A stretch of DNA of 64,000 nt. Source: Fusobacterium sp. (lineage in GTDB: Bacteria; Fusobacteriota; Fusobacteriia; Fusobacteriales; Fusobacteriaceae). The DNA is taken from positions 1-64,000 of the forward strand of contig NZ_JAWDXO010000003.1 of assembly GCF_032477075.1 (NCBI RefSeq), written 5' to 3'. This document shows positions 42,024 to 50,128 of the stretch, one piece after another (the stretch's first letter is position 1; every line of letters starts with the position of its first letter). The notes below the pieces were generated by a model. The model saw nothing but the letters and a program-made list of their open reading frames with translations, was not told the origin of the DNA and did not search any database. The position numbers and the translations under genes were made by a program.

Positions 42024-43211
42024 ATGAAAAATAAAAAAGCTGGATTTGGAACTGTAAGTATTCATGGTGGAAGCTGTAAAAATCCTTATGGAACATTAGC
42101 TGTCCCTATATTTCAAACTTCTACTTTCGTATTTGACTCAGCAGAACAAGGTGGAAAAAGATTTGCATTAGAAGAATCAGGATACATATATTCAAGACTT
42201 GGAAACCCTACTACTGCTGTATTAGAAGATAAAATTGCACAATTAGAACAAGGAGAAGCAGCTGTAGCTACATCCTCTGGTATGGGAGCTATTTCTTCTG
42301 TTATGTGGACTATATTAAAAGCTGGAGATCATATTATCTCTGATAAAACTCTTTATGGATGTACTTTTGCATTTTTTAGCCATGGATTATCAAAATTTGG
42401 TATTGAAGTAAGTTTTGTTGATACTTCAGATGCTGAATCTGTTAAAAAAGCTATGAAACCTAATACTAGAGGTATTTATTTAGAAACTCCAGCAAATCCT
42501 AACTTGAAAATAGTTGATATAAAAGCAATAGCTGATGTAGCTCATACTAACCCAAATACACTAGTTATTGTTGATAATACATTTTCTACTCCTTATTGTC
42601 AAAAACCTATTGAATTAGGGGCTGATATAGTTGTTCACTCAGCTACAAAATATCTAAATGGACATGGAGATGTTATTGCAGGTATTGTTATTTCTAGAAA
42701 AGATTTAATTGATCAAATAAGATTAGTTGGAATAAAAGATATGACAGGGTCAGTTTTAGGACCTATGGAAGCATATTTAATAATCAGAGGTATGAAAACT
42801 CTTGAAATAAGAATGAAAAAACATTGTGAAAACGCTATGAAAGTTGCCGAATTCTTGACAGCTCATGATAAAGTTGCTGAAGTTTATTTCCCTGGACTTA
42901 AATCACATCCAGGTCATAACATTGCAGCAAAACAAATGGATGCTTTTGGTGGAATTATGTCTTTTGAATTAAAAGGTGGATTTGAAGCTGGAAAGATTCT
43001 TCTAAATAATTTAAATTTATGCTCTTTGGCTGTATCTCTAGGAGACACTGAAACTCTAATTCAGCACCCTGCATCTATGACTCACTCTCCTTATACTAAA
43101 GAGGAAAGAATGGAGGCTGGAATAACTGATGGATTAGTAAGGTTATCAGTTGGACTTGAAAATATTGAAGATATTATAGCAGATTTAGAATACGGTCTCA
43201 GCAAAATATAG
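42024..43211 (+). CDS. megL: Methionine gamma-lyase
   Basis: A 395-residue PLP enzyme of the Cys/Met metabolism family. The PLP lysine is Lys209 (SATKYLNGHGD), with Asp184 (VIVDNTFSTP) holding the cofactor. Tyr111 and Cys113 (LYGCTFAFF) match the Tyr114 and Cys116 that mark methionine gamma-lyase in Pseudomonas putida. The enzyme splits L-methionine into methanethiol, ammonia and 2-oxobutyrate in the cytoplasm; it is well known in fusobacteria as a source of volatile sulfur. Cystathionine or homocysteine lyase activity is a possible alternative. AAGGAGGAAATATT precedes the ATG. An NhaC-type carrier follows 20 bases later, and a MocR regulator is divergent. Confidence 0.92.
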   Translation: MKNKKAGFGTVSIHGGSCKNPYGTLAVPIFQTSTFVFDSAEQGGKRFALEESGYIYSRLGNPTTAVLEDKIAQLEQGEAAVATSSGMGAISSVMWTILKAGDHIISDKTLYGCTFAFFSHGLSKFGIEVSFVDTSDAESVKKAMKPNTRGIYLETPANPNLKIVDIKAIADVAHTNPNTLVIVDNTFSTPYCQKPIELGADIVVHSATKYLNGHGDVIAGIVISRKDLIDQIRLVGIKDMTGSVLGPMEAYLIIRGMKTLEIRMKKHCENAMKVAEFLTAHDKVAEVYFPGLKSHPGHNIAAKQMDAFGGIMSFELKGGFEAGKILLNNLNLCSLAVSLGDTETLIQHPASMTHSPYTKEERMEAGITDGLVRLSVGLENIEDIIADLEYGLSKI

Positions 43212-43231
43212 AGATATAATAGGAGGTCTAT

Positions 43232-44575
43232 ATGGAGAACAAATCTAAACCAAGTTTTATAGGGTTAATTCCCCTTTTAATATTTGTTATCATTTATCTT
43301 GGAACAGGTATCGTCCTTCAAATGAAGGGTGTAGCAATGGCATTCTATCAATTACCTTCACCAGTTGCTGTTTTTGTAGGTATTATTTTTGCATTCATAT
43401 TGTTTAAAGGAACTATCATGGAAAAATTTGATACTTTCCTTGAAGGTTGTGGACATCAAGATATAATTACAATGTGTATAATTTATTTGCTTGCAGGTGC
43501 GTTTGCAGGTGTATCTAAAGCTATGGGGGGAGTAGATGCTACTGTAAATATGGGACTTACATATATCCCTGCTCATTATATTGCAGCAGGATTATTTATA
43601 ATAGCCTCTTTTATATCTACTGCTACTGGAACTTCTGTAGGAGCCATAGTTTCTATTACCCCTATTGCAGTAGGACTAGCTGAAAAGAGTGGAGTTCCCC
43701 TTCCTTTAATCTTGGCTGCTGTTATGGGTGGAGCTATGTTTGGAGATAATCTTTCAGTTATATCAGATACAACTATTGCAGCAACAAAAACTCAAGGTGT
43801 AGAGATGAGAGATAAATTCAGAGTAAATTTATATATTGCTGCTCCAGCTGCAATTATTACAGTTATCTTGCTTTTAATATTTGGAAAACCAGATCATATT
43901 CCTCAAATAGAAGTGCTAACATATAACTTTTTGAAAGTACTTCCATATTTGGTAGTTCTTATTTTAGCTATTGTAGGAGTAAATGTTTTTATTGTTCTTA
44001 CTAGTGGTATATTTCTTTCAGGAATAATTGGGTTAGCTTATGGAAATTTTACTTTGCTTTCTTTAACAAATGAGGTATATTCTGGTTTTTTAGGTATGAA
44101 TGAAATATTTCTTCTTTCATTACTGACTGGAGGATTAGCTGCAATGTCTACAAAAGCTGGTGGTATCCAATGGTTGATTGAACAGATACAAAGAATAATA
44201 ATTGGAAAGAAAAGTGCTAAAATTGGTGTTGGCCTTTTAGTTGCAGTAACAGATATAGCAGTTGCTAATAATACTGTTGCCATTATTATAAATGGTTCTA
44301 TTGCAAAAAGAATATGTCAGAAATATAGTGTTGACCTTAGAGAAAGTGCAGCTATACTGGATATCTTCTCTTGTATATTCCAGGGACTTATCCCTTATGG
44401 GGCTCAAATGCTTATTCTTCTAGGATTTACAGCTGGAAAAGTTTCTCCACTAGATGTGATTCCTTTATTATGGTATCAATTTCTATTGTTTATATTCACA
44501 GCTATATTCATATTCTTCTCTGTCAATGAAAAAATTATTGCTAAGTTGGATAAAAATAAAGTAAAAGCTAATTAA
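43232..44575 (+). CDS. NhaC-family ion/organic acid carrier linked to megL
   Basis: A 447-residue membrane protein with about twelve spans. NhaC-family stretches are TGTSVGAIVSITPIAVG, GGAMFGDNLSVISDTT and AVANNTVAIIINGS. It starts 20 bases after megL behind AGGAGGTCTAT and shares its terminator, so the two form an operon. From this context it may import methionine, export 2-oxobutyrate, or simply exchange Na+ for H+ during methionine breakdown; I infer a role in methionine catabolism, not a proven substrate. It is only distantly similar to the other NhaC-type protein at 26327-27811. Confidence 0.82.
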   Translation: MENKSKPSFIGLIPLLIFVIIYLGTGIVLQMKGVAMAFYQLPSPVAVFVGIIFAFILFKGTIMEKFDTFLEGCGHQDIITMCIIYLLAGAFAGVSKAMGGVDATVNMGLTYIPAHYIAAGLFIIASFISTATGTSVGAIVSITPIAVGLAEKSGVPLPLILAAVMGGAMFGDNLSVISDTTIAATKTQGVEMRDKFRVNLYIAAPAAIITVILLLIFGKPDHIPQIEVLTYNFLKVLPYLVVLILAIVGVNVFIVLTSGIFLSGIIGLAYGNFTLLSLTNEVYSGFLGMNEIFLLSLLTGGLAAMSTKAGGIQWLIEQIQRIIIGKKSAKIGVGLLVAVTDIAVANNTVAIIINGSIAKRICQKYSVDLRESAAILDIFSCIFQGLIPYGAQMLILLGFTAGKVSPLDVIPLLWYQFLLFIFTAIFIFFSVNEKIIAKLDKNKVKAN

Positions 44576-44592
44576 ATATCAATATATAAAGA

Positions 44593-44612
44593 GGGTGAAA
44601 TCATTTTCACCC
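44593..44612 (+). terminator. Terminator of the megL operon
   Basis: GGGTGAAA (44593-44600) and TTTCACCC (44605-44612) form an 8-bp stem with a 4-nt loop, followed by CCTTTTATTTT. It lies 17 bases past the carrier gene and 24 bases from the converging gene end at 44636. Confidence 0.88.
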
Positions 44613-44635
44613 CCTTTTATTTTCCTTGCAACTAA

Positions 44636-45493
44636 TTATTGCTCTAATAATTTTAAATCTACAATCACAGGAATATGATCACTTACTTTATTCCATTGAA
44701 TTCCATCTTTTTCATTTTCTTTGTTAGGTACATATGTTTGTGCTTCCCATACTTGTGCTTTATTTAAATATATTTGGTCAATTGCAACTTCTGGATTTAC
44801 TGCTGGCCATGTTCTGTGGTCTATCTTATCATCAAATACTGATACCCAATATCTTTCCATTTCTTTTCCTATTACTGAATTAACAGTATCATTAAAATCT
44901 CCAACTAATATTTTTATTCCTCTCATATCAAGAGTTATTTCATTTATAGTTCTTACTTGCTGTAAACGAACTGTTGGATCTTCATGCCAATCTAAATGAG
45001 TATTGATAAATGTAATAGGTACTTCAAATCCTGGAACTTCTATTTGAGTAACTAGAGCTATCCTTTGTTCATAGCCAGGACTTGTTATATCCCCATTAGG
45101 AAAAGAAGGTAATACAAGACTTTGCTGGCTTAAAATAGGATATTTTGATAAAACTGCTATTCCATAATCTCCTCCATCATGATCAATAGTTTTTCCAAAT
45201 ACCATATTATACCCAGTAAGATCAGCAAGAATTTGTGCTTGATCTATCTTTCCACTACGATTAGTATTTCTATCCACTTCTTGTATAGCTATAATATCTG
45301 GATTTATTTTTTTTATCGTTTCTGCTGTAACCTTCAAATCTACTTTAAAATTATTTGCTCCTGCTGCAATGTTGTAAGTCATGATTTTCATTTTTGGATT
45401 GTTTTTTGTTATTTTTTTATTGTATAAAACTTTTGTTTCTGCAAAAGATACAACAGAAAGAATTACAAATAACAATGCTAACATTTTTTTCAT
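44636..45493 (-). CDS. Secreted endonuclease/exonuclease/phosphatase family protein
   Basis: About 285 residues. The frame is open to 45541, but AAGGAGGTTCAAA precedes the ATG at 45493, which starts a signal peptide (KKMLALLFVILSVVSFA, cleaved near Ala-Glu). The mature part has EEP-fold motifs in order: MTYNIAAG, QEVDRN, GIAVLSKYPI, NTHLDWH, VGDFNDT and SDHIPVI. These supply the Mg2+ and phosphate-cleaving residues of DNase I, sphingomyelinase and inositol-phosphatase relatives. The substrate, nucleic acid or phospho-ester, cannot be decided. It is monocistronic and faces the megL operon. Confidence 0.87.
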   Translation of the reverse strand: MKKMLALLFVILSVVSFAETKVLYNKKITKNNPKMKIMTYNIAAGANNFKVDLKVTAETIKKINPDIIAIQEVDRNTNRSGKIDQAQILADLTGYNMVFGKTIDHDGGDYGIAVLSKYPILSQQSLVLPSFPNGDITSPGYEQRIALVTQIEVPGFEVPITFINTHLDWHEDPTVRLQQVRTINEITLDMRGIKILVGDFNDTVNSVIGKEMERYWVSVFDDKIDHRTWPAVNPEVAIDQIYLNKAQVWEAQTYVPNKENEKDGIQWNKVSDHIPVIVDLKLLEQ

Positions 45494-45689
45494 TTTGAAC
45501 CTCCTTATTATTAAATTTTCAACAGGATATTTTGTATCCAATATCCAACTTCATAGTAGCACTTACGAATTAAAATTTCAACTATTTTTTTATTTTAATT
45601 ATTAAAAAATCAGAAAATATTATTTTCTTTTAATATAATTTGTTCTATATTTAATGTATAAAATATAAAATGCTATTTTAATAAAAAAA

Positions 45690-45734
45690 TTTCACAATAA
45701 TTAAATAGCCTTAACTATAATAATTACTGTGAAA
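45690..45734 (-). terminator. Terminator of mrp
   Basis: TTTCACAATAATTA (45690-45703) and TAATTACTGTGAAA (45721-45734) pair at 13 of 14 positions around a 17-nt loop. The minus strand continues TTTTTTTATTAAAA. It lies about 80 bases past the mrp stop. Confidence 0.8.
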
Positions 45735-45813
45735 CTGTTATAAATTTTACTTTTATTTTTTCTTTAATAAATATTTCTATTTACAATTTATTTCTGTTTT
45801 CCTAAAAAATTAC

Positions 45814-46638
45814 TTATTGTAATTTTTCAATTTCTTTAATAATATTTACAGCAACAGGAGCAAATAATTCTCCTATTCCCTCTTCTATCCCTTTTGTAAG
45901 CCCTGCTATTCCTCTAGTCATAGGAAGTTCTCCTAATAAAGTAAGCCCCATTTCATTTAAAAAGTCATTCATTCCATTTTCTTCATTAAAACTTATTTTA
46001 GTTTCACATCCTGGGCAAACTATATAACTCATATTTTCTACTACACCTAATATAGGTATATTCATTTTTTTAGTCATATTTACAGCCTTTGCCACTATCA
46101 TTGATACCATATCCTGAGGAACTGATACCATTACTACTCCATTTACAGGTGTTGACTGCATAACTGTTAAAGCTACATCTCCTGTTCCTGGAGGCATATC
46201 TATCAATAAAAAATCAAGTTCACCCCATACTACATCTTCCCAGAACTGCTTTACAGCTCCACCTATCACTGGTCCTCTCCAAATTACTGGTTCATTTTCA
46301 TCATCTATTAATAAATTAAGAGAGATAACTTTTATTCCTTCTTTAGAGACCACAGGATATATATTTTCTCCATCTCCCATAGCTTTTTCATCTTTCATTC
46401 CCATCAATCTTGGAATACTAGGTCCAGTTATATCTGCATCCATTATTCCCACTTTATATCCCAATTTATTCAATTCTTTTGCAAATAAAGTTGTTACTGT
46501 AGATTTTCCAACTCCACCTTTACCACTCATTACTCCAATTACTTTTTTTATATTATTATGTGGATTATTTACTATTCCACAACTTTCTTTATCTTTTGTA
46601 CAACTGCTTCCTGATGGACAAGTATTACAATCTGACAT
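45814..46638 (-). CDS. mrp: Mrp/NBP35-family iron-sulfur carrier ATPase
   Basis: A 274-residue P-loop ATPase. The deviant Walker A is GKGGVGKST (about 38-46), switch residues follow in MDADITGPS and DMPPGTGDVAL, and the cluster-binding CxxC is VCPGCE near 207. The N-terminus has extra cysteines (MSDCNTCPSGSSC), an arrangement seen in NBP35-like and many clostridial forms. It carries iron-sulfur clusters to target enzymes in the cytoplasm. It has its own promoter and terminator. AAGGAGGAAGTTAA precedes the ATG. Secure. Confidence 0.93.
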   Translation of the reverse strand: MSDCNTCPSGSSCTKDKESCGIVNNPHNNIKKVIGVMSGKGGVGKSTVTTLFAKELNKLGYKVGIMDADITGPSIPRLMGMKDEKAMGDGENIYPVVSKEGIKVISLNLLIDDENEPVIWRGPVIGGAVKQFWEDVVWGELDFLLIDMPPGTGDVALTVMQSTPVNGVVMVSVPQDMVSMIVAKAVNMTKKMNIPILGVVENMSYIVCPGCETKISFNEENGMNDFLNEMGLTLLGELPMTRGIAGLTKGIEEGIGELFAPVAVNIIKEIEKLQ

Positions 46639-46677
46639 TTAACTTCCTCCTTAAATTTTTCTACCAAACTATCTATT

Positions 46678-46706
46678 ATAATACTCCTTACATAGTTTTT
46701 TGTCAA
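46678..46706 (-). promoter_or_regulatory. Promoter of mrp
   Basis: On the minus strand TTGACA (46706-46701), 17 bases, then TATTAT (46683-46678), placed about 40 bases before the mrp ATG. Confidence 0.75.
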
Positions 46707-46754
46707 TCAGTATCAAACATCTGTCAAGATATAAAATATTTTTCTAATAAAAAA

Positions 46755-46804
46755 AGTTTTAGAATTTTTTGCTAGAATATCTCTAACTCAAAAATTCTAA
46801 AACT
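46755..46804 (-). terminator. Terminator of the TrpXYZ-type ABC operon
   Basis: AGTTTTAGAATTTTT (46755-46769) and AAAAATTCTAAAACT (46790-46804) are perfect 15-base arms around a 20-nt loop. The minus strand continues TTTTTTTATTAG. It lies 12 bases past the ATPase gene. Confidence 0.9.
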
Positions 46805-46815
46805 CAATTTTCATT

Positions 46816-47592
46816 TTATCCTGCTGCTCTCATCTGCTCTTTTTCTATTTTAGAATTATATATTTTAACAAGTTCTGATTCAGTTATTTTCTTACTTTCT
46901 ACATCAAGTATAACTCTTCCCTTATCCAACATAATTATTCTATCAGCATACTGTACTGCATCTCTTAAATTATGAGATATCATCATAGTTGTAATATTCT
47001 GCTTATCAATAAGTTGCTTCGTCTTTTCCATTATCACCTTTGATGTCTTTGGATCAAGGGCTGCTGTATGTTCGTCTAAAAGAAGAAGTTTTGGTTTTTT
47101 TAAAGTCGCCATAATAAGAGAAAGAGCTTGTCTTTGTCCTCCTGAAAGAAATTTTACCTGAGTATCCAGTTTATTTTCAAGTCCTAAATCTACTTCTTTT
47201 AAAATTTCTACAAATCTTTTTATCTTATCTTTTTTTATAAGATTTCTCAAAGAAAACTTTTCACATTTCTTATCTGCCAAAGAAAGATTTTCTAATATAG
47301 TGAGAGAAGGAGATACTCCCTTAGATGGGTCTTGGTGGACTTTTCCTATGCCCCAAGCTCTTTCTTCTTCTTTTAAGCTATTTATTGATTTTTCATCAAG
47401 AATGATACTTCCAGTATCTTCTTTTAATGAACCACTTATAAGATTAAAAAGAGTACTTTTTCCACATCCATTTGATCCTAATATTGCTACAAATTCACTA
47501 TCTTTTATATTAAGATTAAATTCTTCAAATATATTTAATTCATTTTCAGTTCCACCATTAAAACTTTTTGACAGGTTCTTTATTTCCAGCAT
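46816..47592 (-). CDS. ABC transporter ATPase, TrpXYZ-type importer
   Basis: A 258-residue ATPase. Walker A is GSNGCGKST (about 38-46), the signature is LSGGQRQALSL and Walker B is LLLLDEHTAAL; all are intact. The closest layout I know is the ATPase of the COG1101/COG4120/COG2984 systems, of which the streptococcal TrpXYZ tryptophan importer is the best known. The gene overlaps the permease gene by 35 bases and is the last of three. It would drive uptake of an amino acid or related small molecule. The general role is secure; the substrate is not. Confidence 0.9.
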   Translation of the reverse strand: MLEIKNLSKSFNGGTENELNIFEEFNLNIKDSEFVAILGSNGCGKSTLFNLISGSLKEDTGSIILDEKSINSLKEEERAWGIGKVHQDPSKGVSPSLTILENLSLADKKCEKFSLRNLIKKDKIKRFVEILKEVDLGLENKLDTQVKFLSGGQRQALSLIMATLKKPKLLLLDEHTAALDPKTSKVIMEKTKQLIDKQNITTMMISHNLRDAVQYADRIIMLDKGRVILDVESKKITESELVKIYNSKIEKEQMRAAG

Positions 47593-48448
47593 TTTCCTCT
47601 CCTCCTTTCTTCTTTAGACTAAAGAATGATGCATTATTATATCCTATAAATATTATTACTATTATTGCACTGATAGCTTTCAGATCTGTTGGAGCAAGTC
47701 CTAAATCTATTGCTATTCCACCTATTATTTTATAACTTATAGAACCAAGTATAGCTCTTGTTGTTCCTTTTAATTTTGTTGATTTTTTTAAAATAGTATC
47801 ACCTATTATTATTGAAGCAAGTGCAGAAACTATTATAGATGTTCCCATATTTATATCTGCAAATCCTTGTCTTTGTCCCATTAATGCTCCACTTACAGCT
47901 ACTAATCCATTTGAAAGCATAAGCCCTAAAAGTTTAAACTTATCACAGCTTACTCCTAAAGATTTTACTAAAGTTTCATTATCTCCAGTAGCTATGAGTA
48001 AATATCCTATCTCTGTTTTAAGAAACATATCCATTAATATTTTTATAAGCATGACTATTACCACAAGAACTACTATCTTATTTCCTAATGAAAAAACAGA
48101 TGGATTATTATATAAAGGGATATTTGCTTTTCCATTTATTCTCAAGTTTACAGAATAAAGAATAGTCATTGTAAGTATTCCAGCAAGTATGGGAGCTATC
48201 TTCATTTTAATATGAAGAAAATATGTTATCACTCCAGCTAATGACCCAAATACAAAAGCTAGCACAGTACTTAGTATTGGATCAAGACCCAAAGTTGCGA
48301 ATCTTGCAAAAATAAATGCCCCAAATGGAAATGTTCCTTCTACCGATAAATCAGGGAAATCCAGTATTTTATATGTTATAAATACTCCCATTGCCAATAC
48401 TGCAAATATGAGTCCCTGTTCTATAGATATAGTCATTAATGAATTCAT
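47558..48448 (-). CDS. ABC transporter permease, TrpXYZ-type importer
   Basis: A 296-residue membrane protein with about eight or nine spans. It contains the family stretches FPDLSVEGTFPFGAF (N-terminal) and GDNETLVKSLG (cytoplasmic coupling region), the branched-chain-like permease type of the COG4120 family. It would act as a homodimer with the ATPase encoded by the overlapping downstream gene and the binding protein encoded 15 bases upstream. Substrate specificity rests with the binding protein. Confidence 0.9.
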   Translation of the reverse strand: MNSLMTISIEQGLIFAVLAMGVFITYKILDFPDLSVEGTFPFGAFIFARFATLGLDPILSTVLAFVFGSLAGVITYFLHIKMKIAPILAGILTMTILYSVNLRINGKANIPLYNNPSVFSLGNKIVVLVVIVMLIKILMDMFLKTEIGYLLIATGDNETLVKSLGVSCDKFKLLGLMLSNGLVAVSGALMGQRQGFADINMGTSIIVSALASIIIGDTILKKSTKLKGTTRAILGSISYKIIGGIAIDLGLAPTDLKAISAIIVIIFIGYNNASFFSLKKKGGEENAGNKEPVKKF

Positions 48449-48463
48449 TTTTTACCCCTTTTT

Positions 48464-49432
48464 CTATTGTTCTATAAATTCTGCTCCTTCAAAAACTGAA
48501 AGATTTTTATCTAATTTAAGATTTTTCATTGTTTTTTCGTTTACTACTTTAGTTGTATTTGCCAAAGTTTCTACTGGCATATCTTCTGGATTCTTTCCCT
48601 CTACAAGTATTTCTTTAGCCATACGACCAGTTTGTTTACCTAATTCATAATAACTAAGTCCATCTGTCAGAAGTATACCTCCTTTTACGTGAGCTTCTTC
48701 TGCTCCTACTGTTACTATTCCTTTTTCATTTGCTGCCATAGAAATAAGATTTATTGCAGAAGCAACTATATTATCAGTAATAGTATAAAAGCCATCCACT
48801 TTGGATATCATAGAATTTACAGCTTGAGGTATATCATTTATATTATTTACCCCAACAGCTCTCACTTCAAGTCCCATCTTAACACTTATTTTTTTTGCAT
48901 TAGCTACTTGTATTTCTGAATTTGATTCACTTGTATTATATATTATTCCTATTGTTTTTATTTTAGGATCAATCTTTTGAAATAATTCTAATTGTTTTTC
49001 CATAGGTGTAGCATCAGTCGTTCCTGTTACATTTCCTCCAACTTTATCCATTGTTTTTACTAATTGCGAATTTACTGGATCAGTTACAGCACTGAAAAGA
49101 ACAGGTATTTTATCTGTTGATTGTTTAGCAGCTTGAGCTGATACAGTTGCTATTCCAAATATCAAATCCACTTTATCTGATACAAATTTTTGAGCTATTA
49201 CCCCTGCTACTCCTGTATCTCCCTGTGAATTTTTATACATTATATCTGTATTTACTCCCAAAGATTTTAATTCATCTTCAAAACCTTTTCTTACATCATC
49301 TAATGCTGGATGTTCTGCAAATTGTGAAATACCTATTTTAAATTTTTTTCCCTCTTGAGCTACACTTTGTATCCCAATCATAATTAAAAACATTGCCGTC
49401 ATTATTAATCTCTGTCCTACTTTTATTTTCAT
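48464..49432 (-). CDS. ABC binding protein, TrpX-type (COG2984)
   Basis: About 322 residues. The frame is open to 49516, but AGGAGGAGAAA precedes the ATG at 49432, which begins a signal peptide (KVGQRLIMTAMFLIMIG, cleaved near Ala-Gln-Glu). The mature protein has the two-lobed COG2984 pattern: IGISQFAEHPALDDVRKGFEDEL (core AEHPALDDVRKGF), VTDPVNSQLV, NVTGTTDATPMEKQLEL (core VTGTTDATPME) and GGILLTDGLSYYELGKQTG (core LTDGLSYYELG). Relatives bind tryptophan or other aromatic amino acids. It is the first gene of the operon, behind a leader with UAG clusters and a terminator, next to a HutP-like gene. Tryptophan is a possibility, not a finding. Confidence 0.88.
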   Translation of the reverse strand: MKIKVGQRLIMTAMFLIMIGIQSVAQEGKKFKIGISQFAEHPALDDVRKGFEDELKSLGVNTDIMYKNSQGDTGVAGVIAQKFVSDKVDLIFGIATVSAQAAKQSTDKIPVLFSAVTDPVNSQLVKTMDKVGGNVTGTTDATPMEKQLELFQKIDPKIKTIGIIYNTSESNSEIQVANAKKISVKMGLEVRAVGVNNINDIPQAVNSMISKVDGFYTITDNIVASAINLISMAANEKGIVTVGAEEAHVKGGILLTDGLSYYELGKQTGRMAKEILVEGKNPEDMPVETLANTTKVVNEKTMKNLKLDKNLSVFEGAEFIEQ

Positions 49433-49467
49433 TTTCTCCTCCTGATTATTGAACAGAAAATAAAAAA

Positions 49468-49495
49468 ACCTTTTTACATAAAATTGTAAAAAGGT
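49468..49495 (-). terminator. Leader terminator (attenuator) of the ABC operon
   Basis: ACCTTTTTACA (49468-49478) and TGTAAAAAGGT (49485-49495) are perfect 11-base arms with a 6-nt loop. The minus strand continues TTTTTTTATTTTC, and the ribosome site of the binding-protein gene follows about 20 bases later. Since the operon promoter is at 49643-49671, this terminator is inside the leader and must be read through for expression. Confidence 0.88.
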
Positions 49496-49515
49496 AAAAT
49501 CAACATAATACAACA

Positions 49516-49537
49516 AATCCCCTTTGAAAAGGTGATT
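49516..49537 (-). promoter_or_regulatory. Second hairpin in the ABC operon leader
   Basis: AATC.CCTTT and AAAGG.GATT pair with one mismatch around a two-base loop, 20 bases ahead of the leader terminator and 22 bases after the UAG clusters. It could be a spacer structure or part of an alternative fold. Confidence 0.6.
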
Positions 49538-49559
49538 CTGAAAAAAGCATTAAATTTTC

Positions 49560-49626
49560 CTACTATCCTACAATTCTACTATCCTGTTTTTTATTTCTTT
49601 TCAATCCCTACTATTTTACTATTCTA
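49560..49626 (-). promoter_or_regulatory. UAG-triplet array in the leader, candidate HutP-like binding sites
   Basis: The leader RNA holds nine UAG triplets in 67 bases, in two clusters. Cluster A (49626-49608) has UAG at relative positions 0, 5, 13 and 16. Cluster B (49581-49560) has UAG at 0, 3, 11, 16 and 19, including an exact UAG-N5-UAG-N5-UAG series. Bacillus HutP reads three UAG triplets spaced by four bases at each of two sites in the hut leader. The clusters start about 10 bases after the predicted transcription start. Confidence 0.6.
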
Positions 49627-49642
49627 CATATCATTAATGATA

Positions 49643-49671
49643 ATTATATAAAAAATATCTGCTTTTGTCAA
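49643..49671 (-). promoter_or_regulatory. Promoter of the TrpXYZ-type ABC operon
   Basis: On the minus strand TTGACA (49671-49666), 17 bases, then TATAAT (49648-49643), a perfect consensus. It begins 8 bases after the stop codon of the HutP-like gene. Transcription should start near 49636, giving a leader of about 204 nt. Confidence 0.9.
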
Positions 49672-49678
49672 CTGGTAT

Positions 49679-50101
49679 TTATTCATGCTCTACAGGTACC
49701 GCTCTATGTCCCAATCCAATTACTACTTCATCCAATCTGAACATCCCTATTGTAAGAAAAATACATACTGAAAGATGCTCCTGAGATCTTGCAATTCCTA
49801 TTTTCCCTCCAACATTAAATCCAACTGCTTTATCCATAATTTGAGCTATAGCTTCTCTTGTGGCTCCTGTAAGAGCTCCTTCATATATATGTGATTCTGA
49901 TATTATTCCATTTCTTTTAGATGCCACTAAAGCTCTTTCTAAGATTTTAGAAATAGAATCAACCACATTTCCCCCTATATCTACAGCAGCTGTTTTTATT
50001 CCTGAATTAAGATATCTTACTTTAAGTTCTGCCTCTTCATCTCTTGAACTCATAGCCATTATTACTGAAGCTTTTGCTATATCTTTACTTTTATACTGCA
50101 T
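49679..50101 (-). CDS. HutP-family RNA-binding protein
   Basis: A 140-residue protein that I align by eye with Bacillus HutP (about 148 residues). Shared features are the central SKRNGIISE helix start, the EGALTGATREAI segment matching the HutP ESHALYHATMEAL region, GGKIGIARS matching RFAVLRG, CIFLTIGM matching the SLYGTIGAP strand, and the C-terminal GLGHRA matching GVGINHI. In that alignment the histidines that bind Mg2+ and L-histidine in Bacillus HutP fall on Gly, Gly and Glu, so the effector probably differs. HutP binds UAG triplets in mRNA and prevents termination. The frame is open to 50185; GAGGTGTAAA before the ATG at 50101 fixes the start. The UAG-rich leader of an ABC operon begins directly after it. 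Confidence 0.78.
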   Translation of the reverse strand: MQYKSKDIAKASVIMAMSSRDEEAELKVRYLNSGIKTAAVDIGGNVVDSISKILERALVASKRNGIISESHIYEGALTGATREAIAQIMDKAVGFNVGGKIGIARSQEHLSVCIFLTIGMFRLDEVVIGLGHRAVPVEHE

Positions 50102-50128
50102 TTTACACCTCACAATTTCATATATACA

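Noticed and set aside
49440..49671. T-box riboswitch in the TrpXYZ-type leader
   Set aside because: T-boxes control some streptococcal trpXYZ operons, but no T-box bulge (TGGNACCGCG-like) or antiterminator core is present here.
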